This document shows, one piece after another, positions 32,953 to 43,500 of a DNA stretch of 64,000 nt. A program made the position numbers and the translations under genes. The stretch's first letter is position 1. Every line of letters starts with the position of its first letter. The notes under the pieces were generated by a model, which was given only the letters and a program-made list of their open reading frames with translations, did no database searches and was not told where the DNA came from. This DNA is from Prorocentrum cordatum (lineage: Eukaryota > Sar > Dinophyceae > Prorocentrales > Prorocentraceae), in the NCBI GenBank assembly GCA_963575745.1, contig CAUYUJ010007446.1, forward strand, positions 245,001 to 309,000, read 5' to 3'.

Positions 32953-33869
32953 ACCCCCACCACCACCCCCCCACCCCCCCCCCACCTCCCCAAGATTCGC
33001 ATGCGTCCTAATCTTCATTCGTGGGCTGTGCACCTTATCTTCTCCATCCTCTCGTCGTGCGTTCCGTTCCGCCCTCCGTTCTTACCCCTTTTCGTATCCT
33101 TCAGATCATGTCCGCCCTGCCAGCCCACCCCCCTCCGCGGAAGTATTGAGCGCCCCAGGTGGGGATCTATTCGCGGCCCAAGAAGGCCAACGGCGGGTGG
33201 GAGGTGTACGTCCACTGCAAGGGCGTCCAGAAATGGTCGAGGATGTCGTCTTCGCGCGAGGATATGCCAGGAGGTGACAACTCGCTCAAGGCAGTGGTCT
33301 TGTATGCGAACAGTGTCGCGAAGAAGATGCACGAAGCGGCGGAGCACGAGCGCGTCGAGTCGGATGGCGAGGACGTGATGGGGATGGATGACACCTCCGC
33401 CGCTGAAGGGTCCTTGGAGGCAGAGCTGGCGAGCATCTTGGACAGCGGCGAAGACGCCAAGGACGTCGGCACCAATGGCGTCGACACCAAGGGCCCCAAG
33501 GACGACGGCGCCGAGGACGACGGCACCGAGGACGACGGCGCCAAGGACGACGGCATCAAGGACGACGGCATCGTGGACAACGGCGTCAAGGACGACGCCA
33601 CCAAGGACGACGCCACCAAGGACGACTGCGTTAAGGACGACGGCACCGAGGACGACGGCGCCACGGACGACGGCGCCAAGGACGACGGCACCAAGGACGG
33701 CTGCCCCAAGGACGACGGCGCCGTGGACAACGGCGCCGAGGACGAGGGCCTCGAAGGCGACGGCACCGACGACGATGGCGAGCAGGACCATCCGTCGGAG
33801 AGCGGCCCCAGGAAGCGCCGTCGCACGAAGGGGCCCGCGGACGGGCACAACGGCAAGGTCTCGCCGTAG
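29519..33869 (+). CDS. Gene A: eight-exon gene, acidic/Lys-rich 650-aa protein of unknown function
   Basis: Exons join in frame as 29519-29638, 29706-29783, 29899-29948, 30193-30258, 30542-30705, 31190-31248, 31766-32470 and 33159-33869 (1953 nt). Inferred donors are GC, GC, GA, GC, GT, GC and GT, all with AG acceptors. This mix is known for dinoflagellates. The introns are TCC, GGA or poly-C tracts. Residues 1-178 are compact (LQAWVERGTPLLEW; AVKGIGDYILGSEWWRV; NKWDIPDELVSLLAAPYEPRP). Exon 7 (180-414) is acidic, then Lys/Gly-rich, with about five KKADV-GGDSSKK-type repeats. Exon 8 opens with GIYSRPKKANGGWEVYVHCKG, continues with fifteen or more DDG(A/T)(K/E) pentads and ends in a basic, NLS-like PRKRRRTK. 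I recognise no family; a nuclear role is only a guess. The third and fourth introns are the least certain. The frame upstream of the ATG is open, so the start could lie further 5'. Confidence 0.65.
32888..32953. repeat. Poly-C run in the last intron of gene A
   Basis: About 60 consecutive C with almost no interruption, in the intron 32471-33158. Its exact length may not be reliable in an assembly. Confidence 0.9.
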
Positions 33870-34590
33870 TTTCGCGTCGCCTCAGACGGCCAGTGGGATG
33901 GCGTAGACGGAGGCGTCTCGCCAAGGCCGTGTTAGGCAAACGATCTATCTATCCTCATCCTCCTCCTCGTCCTCCTCCTACTCCTCCACGTTCTCCTTCT
34001 CCTCCTTCCCCTCCTCCTGGTCGTCACCCTCCTCTACTTCTCCCCTTGCTCGTCCTCCTCCTCCTCCGCCTTCTTCTCCTCCTCCTCATCCTCCTCCTCC
34101 TCCTCCGCATGCTCACCGCCGTCCGCCGTCCCCGCCGCCCCTGCGCCCCACCTCCTCACGCTGAGATGCATTGCAGCGTCGGAGGAGGAGGAGGAGGAGG
34201 AGGAGGTCACATGCCAAACATGGCGCGTTGCAGCATCGGTGCCTGAAGTATACTGCAGCGCCGACGCGTCGGGCATCGACCCAGACTGAAATTCAAAGAT
34301 TCGCCCTGCCCTCGGCGTCTCGTCGTCCTGGCCCTGCTCCTACTCCTCCTCGCCGTCCTCATCCGCCTCGTCGTCCTCCTCTCCTCGCCATCTTCTGATT
34401 GCTCCTACTCCCCATCGTAATCATCATTCTCGTCGTCGTCGTCGTCTTCCTCCTCGCCCTACTACTCGCATTCCTGCTCCTCGTCGTCGTCACCCTCCTC
34501 GTTCTCCGCATCGTCTTCCCAATCGTGCCCCACATGCATTCCCGCAAGCCACGCTAATGCATGCCCTAAGCCCCCCCGCCCTCGACCGCC
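33870..34590. other. Intergenic, TCC/TCG tracts and a GGA patch
   Basis: Pyrimidine triplets at 33960-34110 and 34330-34510, with GGA at 34182-34207. No exon could be supported between genes A and B. Confidence 0.55.
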
Positions 34591-34594
34591 TCCT

Positions 34595-34619
34595 CCGTCT
34601 AGCCGTTTTGGCTGCGAGG
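34595..34619 (+). promoter_or_regulatory. Spliced-leader-like relic before gene B
   Basis: TCCGT, then an extra CT, then AGCCGTTTTGGCT, then GCGAG. Relative to DinoSL this is a 2-bp insertion, A-to-G in the middle and a changed 3' end; AGCC and TTTTGGCT are exact. It lies 64 nt before the ATG of gene B on the same strand. Confidence 0.5.
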
Positions 34620-34682
34620 AGCGGCGACGCGTCGCCCTAGGTGGTTGCATTGCACTTAAGTGCCGTTCGATCACATTGAACA

Positions 34683-35808
34683 ATGGCTGCCGAGGGGGCC
34701 GCCCCGATGCCGTCAGACGGCGTCATCTCGCTTCTCGGCGATTCGCTGCCCGAGATCGCCCAGGATGAGCCTTCGCCCAAGCGGGCCCGAGCGAGTTCCT
34801 CGGCAGGGGCGTCCGCGGCCCCGTCAGCCACGGTCGTTCCCCGCCCCCCGCCGGCGCCGCCGCCGCGCGACCACGGCTACAAGCGCGGCCACAGGGAGGG
34901 CTTCAGCTACGGGTACGACATGGGGTGGGAGAACGGCTACACAACTGGCCACATGGATGGCATGCTACAGGACGGGAAGTCCTACAGTCTTCTTCCTTGT
35001 TCCCCTTGTCCTTCTCCTCCTCCTCCTCCTCCTTCTCCTCTTCCTTCTCCTCCTCCTCCTCCTCCGCCTCGTCCTCCCCCTGCTCCTCCGTGTTCTCCTC
35101 CTCCTCCTCATCATCATCATCGCCCCTCCCTCCCTCCTCCTCCTCCTCATCATCCTCCTCATCATCTTCCTCTGCATCATCAACCTCAGCATGATCATCA
35201 ACCTCAGCATCATCATCGTCATCAGCATCATCATCACCATCACCAATCAGCATCGCCATCATCATCAGCATCGGCATCGCCATCATCATCAGGATACGCA
35301 TCCCGTTTCCCCTCCTCATTTCGTTCCTGTTTCCCTTACCCCAAGCTCCCTCCTGTTATCACCCTCGGCTTGATGCGTTGTATCTCCAAGAGACCCACAT
35401 TTGAATCAGCCGAAGGACCCTCCGAAACCGCATGCGTGGTCGACTTCCCCCAGACTTCAGCACGGCCTTCCCGTTCACCAGCGTCAGAAGAAGAATTTCA
35501 AGATGAATATCGCTTCGGAGAAGACTGATTTCATCTTCGCCTATCGGCATTGGATGAAGGACAGTCGACAGACGCGAAAATTCCCGATCCTAAACCTTAA
35601 CTGTTCCTTCTCCTTCTCCACGCCCCCGACCGTGCTCCCCCCCGCCCCTCCCGCCCCAGGAGCGCAACAGGTGGCTCGAGTACCAGAAGCAGTCGCCTGC
35701 CTACTCGTGGACTGCGCCGAACATGGACCGCCCGAGGGCGCGCCCGAAAAACCAATCAAACCCCCCCCTCCCCCCCCCTTTCTGGCCTCGCCCCCCCCCC
35801 CCCCCCCG

Positions 35809-35842
<34 letters not shown>

Positions 35843-36352
35843 CCCCCCCCCCCCCCCCCCCCCTGGGGCGGGAGGAGCACACAGTGGCGGGAGGCGGGGG
35901 AGGATCAGGACGAGGAGGAAAAAGGACGGGGAGCTTAGGTGGAAAAGGAAGAGTGGGAGGGTAAAGGAGGGGGAAAAAGGTGGGGGGGGGAGGAGGGGTG
36001 GGGGGGGTGATGAGATTAGGAAGGGGCGGAATGGGATGGATGACCACGGAGGAGGAGGAGGAAGAACACACTATTAAAAACGCGGCGAAGGCTGGCTGGC
36101 AAGGATAGGGGGAAGGGGGGAGGAAGAGGGGGGGAAGGAGAGTCAGGGGGGGGGGAACAGAGGAGGGGCGCATTACATCACAGCAAGGACGAGATCCGCT
36201 GGCGCCGCCAGCGCGAGATCGACAGGGCGAAGCTCGGCGGCAAGCAGGGCATCGACAAGCGCATCGACATGCTGAAGACGCAGACGGACGAGATCCGCGG
36301 GCAGCTCCAGGAGACGATTGGGATGAACATGAAAACGGGACAGATGCATTGA
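34683..36352 (+). CDS. Gene B: four-exon gene with a GX3 repeat (Yae1/Lto1-like motif) and C-terminal helix
   Basis: Exons are 34683-34978, 35391-35559, 35660-35737 and 36188-36352. They join in frame to 235 aa with donors GT, GA and GC and AG acceptors. Residues 1-60 are disordered-looking (Pro/Ala/Ser, with SPKRARA). Residues 65-93 form an unbroken G-X-X-X repeat with Gly at 65, 69, 73, 77, 81, 85, 89 and 93 and aromatic residues after many of them. This resembles the deca-GX3 motif of Yae1/Lto1, which act as adaptors in Fe-S loading of the ABC protein Rli1/ABCE1. The middle reads DPHLNQPKDPPKPHAW and SEKTDFIFAYRHWMKERNRWLEYQ. Residues 182-235 are a charged helix, likely coiled coil. Yae1 homology is from the motif only. 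The second donor (GA at 35560) and third donor (GC at 35738) are the weakest points. Intron 3 contains long poly-C and G-rich purine sequence. Confidence 0.65.
35780..35865. repeat. Poly-C tract in gene B intron 3
   Basis: Near-continuous C with a few T or G interruptions between 35738 and 36187. Confidence 0.9.
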
Positions 36353-36505
36353 ACGGACGACGACGACGACGAGAGGACGATGTCGAGGAAATAACGCGCG
36401 ATGGGGACGATAACGGAGGTGTCGACGATGCACGAGCGACGACGATGCGAGCAGAACGACAAACGTCATGATGGTGCAACCAATTGTTCACGCTATGCAT
36501 ATCAC

Positions 36506-37200
36506 CGCCACCCCATCAAACAGTAGTCGCTCGAGCAAGCGGCGCTGACCTTAGGGTGCTGGTTCCTCCTTCCTCCTCTCTAGTGCGTTTTGCTCCCAGC
36601 TCATCCTCCTTCTCCTCCTCCTCTTCCTCCTCCTCTTCCCCCTCCTCGTGCCTTCTCCTTCTCCTTCCCCTCCTCCTCCTCCTCCTCCTCCTTCCCCTCC
36701 TTCTCCTTCTCCTCCTCCCCCTCCCGCTACTCGTCCTCCTCCTCCTTGTCCTCCTCCCATCCTCCTCATCCCTCCTCCTCCTTCTCCTCCCCTCCCCATT
36801 CCTCCTCCCCTCTGGGTCCCCCTGGATCCTCGTGCCTTCTTTGAGTCCTCCTCCTCCTCCTCCTTCCCCTCCTTCTCCTTCTCCTCCTCCCCCTCCCGCT
36901 ACTCGTCCTCCTCCTCCTTGTCCTCCTCCTCCTCCTCTCCCTCCTCCCCATCCCTGCCCATCCCCATGCCCCCTCCCCCTGGGGCTGGAGAGAACGTTCA
37001 GCGAGAGGTTGGAGGTTTCTTAGGCGACTCCTGGGCAACCCTTGGGAGCGCTATTGTTCGACACCCCATCGCGAGGATCGCGGCTCGGAATGCTTTGCCG
37101 CCCCTCTCCAGGCCCAGGGCGGGGGGGGGCAGGGGGAGGGGGGGGGGGTGAACCCCTCCCCGATGGAGGGGATCCGTGCATGGGGGGGAGGTCCTTGCCA
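36506..37200 (+). repeat. Duplicated exon-intron segment, copy 1 (second copy 55897-56440)
   Basis: The left end (36506-36558) and right end (about 36972-37090) align with 55897-55948 and 56203-56320. The left block reads R-H/Q-P-I in both copies, then LE, then ALTL, but this copy has TAG where the other has CAG. The right block shares CTGGAGAGA, CTCCTGGGC, GCTATT and CGCGA(G/T)GATCG. The TCC-rich centre differs in length and contains its own 172-bp direct duplication here (g at 36726 versus 36898). Confidence 0.55.
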
Positions 37201-37208
37201 TTCCCTAG

Positions 37209-37621
37209 AGGAGATGGACGCGCGCGAGAAGGAGGGCGCCACGTCGGCGGACGCGTGAGCGTCGTGCGGTGTTGGCCGTCTTCCTGTTCCCTTGTCCTCC
37301 TAGCCCTCCCCGCCTCCTTTTCCTGCTCCGCCTCACCCGCCTTCTCTCCCCCTCCCTCATCCTCTCTCCCCCATCCCTCCCCTCCTACCTCTCCCACCCC
37401 CTCCTGATCATCTCACCCCCTCCCCCCCCCCCTCCCCGTTCCTCAAGCACACACCCCGCGCACTCGTGGAAGTTGACCTCGACTGGGGTCGTCGGGGCAG
37501 CATGCTTCCACCAAGGGAAAAGAAGCAGGTGGCCGCGAGGGGAAAGATGGGGAAGAATGAGGGGGACGAAGCACAGGAAGATGATGATGAGGAGGAACAT
37601 AATGTGGTGCTGTGGCGTTAG
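37209..37621 (+). CDS. Gene C fragment: candidate terminal exons of an unresolved gene
   Basis: After CCCTAG at 37203-37208 an open frame reads EMDAREKEGATSAD. A GC donor (37253) or GT donor (37255, GTGAGC) follows. Pyrimidine-rich DNA with CTCAAG at 37442-37447 leads to a frame reading HTPRALVEVDLDWGRRG, a basic stretch (PREKKQVAARGK) and an acidic end (DEAQEDDDEEEHNVVLWR), with TAG at 37619-37621. The GC donor keeps this frame; the more classical GT donor would give a Cys/Trp/Arg-rich frame instead. No 5' exons or start were found. It might belong with gene B or a lost upstream part. Confidence 0.3.
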
Positions 37622-37879
37622 TTGCTGCTGGTGTCATTGGTGTTGTGGGTGGCGGCGGGGCCACTGCCCGCCCCCGATTAATTAATTTGGGTGTTTGAGG
37701 CGCCCCAGGCTGCAGCAGAAGGCGGAACAGCCGAGAACACTATCGAAAGCCGATCGGCCCAATCCTCCGCCGAACTTGGGTTGTTGGCCACCCCGCGCGA
37801 GGTCGTAATGTGAGTGGTTTTGTGATAGTTGTGCACCATTCGCAGCCGCGAACAACGCAGTTGCGACTGCATTCGAGGT

Positions 37880-38015
37880 GCCCCCCTCCCCGTAGGGCCA
37901 CGAAACGCGCGAAGAGTGCGCCGAGCTGTGCGACGGGGGCGCATACGAATGCCGCCACTTGGGATGTGCTGTGGGGCGCGAAACGCGAGCTCCCTGCGGG
38001 GGCACGAAACGCGCA
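37880..38015 (+). repeat. Diverged copies of the GGCCACGAAACG repeat family
   Basis: GGGCCACGAAACGCGCGAAG (37899-37918), then GGGGCGCGAAACGCG and GGGGGCACGAAACGCGCAAGG at roughly 75- and 25-bp spacing. Same orientation as the 8.1-kb array. Confidence 0.45.
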
Positions 38016-38115
38016 AGGGGCATCGGCGGGGCCCAGGCCCCAAGAAGCCCCAGGAGGCCCCAGCAGGCCCCGTACCCGCCGCCACGACAGCACTCGATCG
38101 CGATCATTCCAGGCG

Positions 38116-38134
38116 CACAGCATCTTGGCTCAAA
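38116..38134 (+). promoter_or_regulatory. Spliced-leader-like relic before gene D
   Basis: CACAGCATCTTGGCTCAAA. Against the 3' part of DinoSL (AGCCATTTTGGCTCAAG) one C is missing, one T reads C and the last G reads A; TTGGCTCAA is exact. It ends 51 nt before the ATG of gene D on the same strand. Confidence 0.55.
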
Positions 38135-38185
38135 CTCGTCTGAGCAGTGAGCCCCAGCGAACCATCACTCGGTGACCGCATCGGG

Positions 38186-38893
38186 ATGGACCGCGGTTGC
38201 CAGCAGACGTACGATCAGCAGGTCGGGTCGGACGGCTACCGCCTCGAGCAGTCTCAGAAAGTCTTGCTGGCCACCAAGCACGTGTTCGGCAATGCGTCGG
38301 ACAGGGTTGAGGACGGGCTCGCACAGCTGAAGCAGCACCAGGCCGCGCTCAAGATGGCCACTGTGCGGTGCGAAACCCAGTCGTGCAGCACGACGGCGAA
38401 GACCCTGGTGCAGAATACGAACGTGATGGCGATGAAATGCCAGCTCGATGAGATCAGCAAGGTGATCACGCACATGCAGCGCGCCAAGGCGATCCTGAAC
38501 GACGACTGCCCATCGGTTGACGGGCCCTTCGGCATGGAGCGCGACTTCACGCTGGCGCAGGAGGACGAGCTCCTGGACTACACCAAGCACTCGGCTCGGG
38601 CGCCTGCGCTTCACTGGTGGGACAAAGACGACGAGAAGACGTGGGTGCCTTACGGGTGGCAGATCAAGGACCCCAAAGGCTGGATCGACTACGCGGCCGC
38701 GGCGACCAAGGCGGAGAACGGGCTCGAACCAACGATCCCATGGGACCCGCGCAACCCCGAGAGTTGGATCCCCTACGGCCGGAAGGTGAGGGACGAGTCG
38801 AAGTGGAAGGACTTCTCGGCCCAGCAGTCCTCGGAGGATTTCTGCCTCGTCGAGTCGCCAGTTGCGTCGCCGAACAGCACCCTCGACCAGTGA
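38186..38893 (+). CDS. Gene D: intronless gene, helical protein with two WxPYG repeats, unknown function
   Basis: A single open frame of 235 aa runs from the ATG at 38186 (MDRGCQQTYD) to TGA. The frame is open a little further upstream, but this ATG is the first downstream of the SL-like relic. Residues 25-125 are helix-prone and charged or heptad-like (VEDGLAQLKQHQAALKMA; QLDEISKVITHMQRAKAIL). A linker with ERDFTLAQEDELLDYTKHSAR follows. Two copies of an aromatic motif come next: TWVPYG at 152-157 with GWIDY after it, and SWIPYG at 193-198 with KWKDF after it, a 41-residue period. I know no family with this pair. Coding composition is clearly better than in the shadow frames. The lack of introns and the upstream relic suggest a retrocopy. 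Confidence 0.7.
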   Translation: MDRGCQQTYDQQVGSDGYRLEQSQKVLLATKHVFGNASDRVEDGLAQLKQHQAALKMATVRCETQSCSTTAKTLVQNTNVMAMKCQLDEISKVITHMQRAKAILNDDCPSVDGPFGMERDFTLAQEDELLDYTKHSARAPALHWWDKDDEKTWVPYGWQIKDPKGWIDYAAAATKAENGLEPTIPWDPRNPESWIPYGRKVRDESKWKDFSAQQSSEDFCLVESPVASPNSTLDQ

Positions 38894-38959
38894 GGGGCAG
38901 CGCATGCACGACCACTTGAGCCACGCGTGGCTCCGCAGCGCGCTGAAGGCACGTGTGTC

Positions 38960-39251
38960 TAGGCGCGCCGCTTTCGGCTAGACTGCAGTCTGGCCGCCTC
39001 AGGATAAGCGCAACGAACATAAATGTTTATAGGAACTGCGGCACATGTCAGTGTATTGCGAGGACTTCTCGGGCGAATCCCAGTTATATCGCATGGGCGA
39101 GAGGGGTCAGACAAAGAGGGAAAGAGAGTAAGGGAAAGAGAACGAGAACAAGAGTGAGAGGGAGATAAAACACAAACACACACACAAACAAGAGAACTGA
39201 CACAACAAACAGAACGAAAGCGAGGGAGATAGAGAGAGAGAGAGAGAGAAA

Positions 39252-39303
<52 letters not shown>

Positions 39304-40110
39304 TCTGCAGCTGCAGCTGGGGAGGCAGCGTCGACGGCGTCAAAACACCTGCGCACGCTCACACGGATGTGGATGAGGAGTCGGAGAAGGAGGTGGGTGA
39401 GGAGGGGGAGGCGGGAGAAATGGGAAGAGGGGGAGCAGGAGGGGGACGAGGAGAAGGATGTGGAGATGGAGATGGAGGACGCCGATGGGCAGGAGGCAAC
39501 CATGGAAGGGGGGGGGGGGGGGGGGGGGGGGGCGGGGGGGGGGGGGGGGGGGGGGAAGTGAGGAGATGGGCGAGCAATAGGCGAGGACAATGAGAGAGAG
39601 AGGAGGAGGAGGAGGCAGGAGGGAGCGGGGATAGTAGCAGGAGAGAGGATGCGAAGGTGGAGCAGGGGAAGAGCGAGGAGGAACGGAGTGGCAGGAGGAG
39701 GCGGAATATTGAGAAGGAGGAAAAAAAAAAAAAAAAAACGGAGGAGGAGAAGAAGAGGAGGAGGAGGAGAGAAAGCGGGCGAAGGAGGGACCTGAGAAGA
39801 CGGATACAGAGGAGAGGGGGCGTAATGAGGAATAAGGGGGAGGAGGGGGAGGGGGGAGGGGGGGGAGAAGAGGAGGATGCTGAATAGAAGAGGAGGATGA
39901 TGATTAGATTGGAGGCGGGGGGGGGGGGGGGGGGGGGGGCGGGCGGGGGGTGGGGGGGTGGCGAGTGGCCCGAGGGGTTCGAGTCGGGGAGAGGGGGGGG
40001 GGGGAAAGGAGGAGGAGTGAGGAGGAGGGAGGAGAACGATGAAGAGGGCGACGGCGACTGGGGAGAGCGGGTGGGTGGGTGGGGGGGGCAAGGAATCCGT
40101 TTCTTCTTCC
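38960..40110. repeat. GA, GGA, poly-G and poly-A tracts; no gene
   Basis: A GA microsatellite lies at about 39230-39300. Poly-G lies at 39510-39555 and 39908-39960, and poly-A at 39721-39738. GGA-rich purine DNA fills the rest. The long minus-strand frame here is Pro/Ser/Leu low complexity. Confidence 0.8.
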
Positions 40111-40560
40111 TGCGCCCTGGGCGCGACGGTTTCTCATGTTCAGCCTACTTACCAATGAGTGCGATCCAAGCGCATTCCCAGACCAGCGTCGGCCATGCAA
40201 CCTCGATCCCCCGTGTCATCTCGTGCCGTTTCTTCTCACTACGTCCTGGGCACGACGGGCATAAAAATGGGCCCAAACTTACCTATCAATGCGACCCTGG
40301 CGGATCCCCAAGCTAATGCTTTCCATGCAACCTCCCTCCCCCATGTCACATATTTCCGTTTATTCTTACTGCGTCCTGGGCACGACGGATATAAAGGGCC
40401 CAACCCGCTTCTCATCCCCCGCCTCCTCCTCGCACCGCGCGTTTATGTACTTGCGATAATGGTGCATTCCCCAACCAGTGCTTGCCGCGCGGCATCCTCG
40501 CCACGCCCCCCCAACGCCTCCCTGCGTCCAGGGTCGAGGGGTATAAAGGGTCAGAGCCGT
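40111..40560 (+). repeat. Four tandem ~130-bp units ending in a (T)ATAAA-like word
   Basis: GC(G)(T/C)CCTGGGC(A/G)CGACGG recurs at 40113, 40242 and 40371, with a diverged copy near 40523 (GCGTCCAGGGTCGAGGGG). The last three are followed by GCATAAAA, ATATAAAG or TATAAAG. Other shared words are CCATGCAACCTC and CATGT/GTGTCA. No coding potential. Confidence 0.65.
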
Positions 40561-40589
40561 CGCATATCCCCTCCCGCTAAATTATCAAA

Positions 40590-43500
40590 AAGGGCACAAC
40601 GCGCAAGGCGCGCTGTGCTGTCCGAGGACGCACCCATAGCAAGCCCCCGATGTGAACTCAAGGGCCCGATGGAAAACATACTTGGAAAGTCATTATCTGG
40701 CTGAGAAAAAAAAAAAAAAAAAAAAGACGAACAAAACGGCCACCCCGACGTAAGACATGCGAACGCTGTAGCAGGCAAGCGATGGTAGCTCCAAAACCCA
40801 ATGGGCAAATGAAAACCATAGCACCCCCAGGCTGAAACAGACGGTCATCTTAACGTGGGGTGCGCGACTTAAAACATATAACGCATACAACACGCGTTTT
40901 GCGCGCGAGCGAGCGCGCGAGATGCGCGGCCCAGAGCCATTTCCAAGGCAACTCAGCAACGCCAGCTCCGAAAACCAATTGCAAACAATCCATCCCTAGC
41001 GGGCAAGCGCTGCCATCTCAACGTGGCAGATGCGAACAAAGGCAGCGCGCAACGCGCGCCCAACGTGGAATGCATGAAAGCGCGTGCATCGCGAAGCGCG
41101 CGCGCTGCACTGCCTGGGCACATGTCCGTGGTAAATTAACGATGATAATCCCCAAGCCCGTTGTAAACCAGATGCAAACACATTCTGGGGCTGGAACGGC
41201 GGCCGCCCCTACGAGAATTGCACGGACAAGCGCTTGTTGTTTCTTTGCAGAAAAAAAAAAAAAACGCGCGCCCCAACCGGCCAATAACCATTTTCCAACG
41301 GCAAACCATTGACGCTAGGTACAAAACCACATAGGGCAAACCCAATATACACATGAAAACACAACCAGTCTTTTTAAGAAAAAGCTGGCATCGCAGCGGT
41401 GCACATGCGTAAATAAGCACAACGCGCAACGCGCGCTGCGCAATGTCGCAGCATTCCGCTCGCGAATCAGCGCAACCAGGTCGGATTATTTTGCATCAAA
41501 ACATACACAAAAATCAGGCCAGGCAAAGATCATCCCAACGTGAAAAAAGCGGAACGCGTGTAACGCGACTCGCGCGCGATGCGCTGCCAAGATTTCTTTG
41601 CGCGGCGCGCCTGCGATGTTAAATGCAAGACCGCAGGAAATGCGAAAACAGAAAAGCACACACTATTTCACAAGTAAGCCAATCATGATGCCATTTCTAC
41701 ACGGAAAAGAATGTCCTCGTTGTTTCTCCATGCGACAAGCATCGAGCGCGGCCCTCAAACCAGCGATGTTAACCCCAGAAACCCATTGGCAAAACCCAAT
41801 GTAAAAATTCATTCCTGGGCTGGAACAGGCGGCCGCCCGAACGCGGATTCTACAAGAAAATATAGAACGCACAGCGCGCGCGCTGCGCTGTCTTCAATCA
41901 GTCCAATTGCAAACCAGCGATGTTAACTCCAAAAACCTATGGTCAAAACCCAATGTAAAATTTCATTCTTGGGCTGGAGCAGGCTGTCATCACAATGTGG
42001 AGTATGCAAAATGGAACACGCAGCGCACGCGCTGAGCGGTTTTGAATCAGTTGCATAGCAACCCAAAGATGTTATCCCCAAACTAACGTGAAAATCGCAA
42101 TGTGAAATTTCATTACCAGACAGGACCAGGCTGTCCTCATACATATACATTTATATGTATAAAGAAGCAACCAGCACGAATAGCGCGCGCGCGTTGCGCT
42201 GACTTCAACCATTTCCATCGCAAGCCAGCGATGTTCAGTCCACCGCCCCACTGGCAAAACCCCATGTAAAACGCCCATCCTAGGCAAGCACGCGCGGCCA
42301 TCACTGTTGAGTTTATCTGTGCATATAGCAGTCGTACACACAGCGCACGCGGGCGCTGCGCCGTCCATCGTAATTCCCATCGCAAACCAGCGATGTCAAC
42401 TCCAGAAACCAATGTCCAAAAAAAACAATATAAAATTTCATCCCCTGGCTGGGCCAGGCTGCCATCCTAACAAGGAGAATCGGAGACACAGAAAGAAGCG
42501 CTGAACGCAGCGCAGCGCGCTCGCCGTGCTGCTTGAATCAGTTGCATCGCAAACGAGCGGTATTAGTTCCAAAACCTACATGGGCAGAACCCAATGTAAA
42601 CATTCATTCTCTGGTGGGCAAACCCAACGTGGACCGTGCAGAAAAACCATGTTGCAAGCAGCGCAGCGCGCGCGCGGCGCCTCGCGCGTTCCACCTTGAG
42701 ATGACCGTCTGTTCCACAGAGAAAATGATGTTTTACCTACGCCAAGAGGGCTGGTGGGATTAATGGCAACTGACACAACACGCAGAGCGCGACGTGCTGC
42801 CCGAAGTCGCACCCATAGATATCCCGATGTTAACTCAAGGACCCACTGGAAAACATAAGTTGGACACTCATTCGCTGGCGGGAAAAAAGCGGTCACCCCG
42901 ACGTAAAACAAATGAACGCTGTAGCATGCAAACGATGATAGCTCCAAGACCCAATGGGCACATGAAACATATCACTGGCCTGAACAGGCGGTCGTCTCAA
43001 CGTGGGGTGCGCGACTCAAAAAGTAGAACGTATGCAACGCGCGCTTTGCGTGCGAGCGAGCGTGCGAGCCGCGCAGTCCAAAGTCATTCCCAGGGCAACG
43101 CAGCAACGCCAACACCGAAAACCAATTGCGAACAGCCGTTCTCTAGCTGAAAAGAACTGTCCTCCCCACGTGGAATATGAGCAAAGGCATCACGCAACGC
43201 GCGCCCCGCGCTCTTCCGCAGTATTTCTGTAGGAAATCAGCTACACCAGCTGCATTCTCGGGCTGGAGATAGTGGCCGTCCCAACGTGAAATGTATGAAA
43301 ACGCGTGCGTCGCGAAGCGCGCGCGCTGCACTGCCTGGGCACATTTCCGCTGTAAGCCTGCGATGCAAACGCATTATAGGGTTGGAAGGGGCGGTCATCC
43401 AAACGTGAGCTGCAATATTTTTTCTTTACGCAAACAGCGCGCGCCCCGAACAGCCAATAATCAGTTTCCCAACGGCAAACCAATGATGTTAGCTACAACG

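Noticed and set aside
32888-32953. Biological signal in the ~60-base poly-C
   Set aside because: Plausible as an intron homopolymer, but its length may be an assembly artefact and nothing else marks it as functional.
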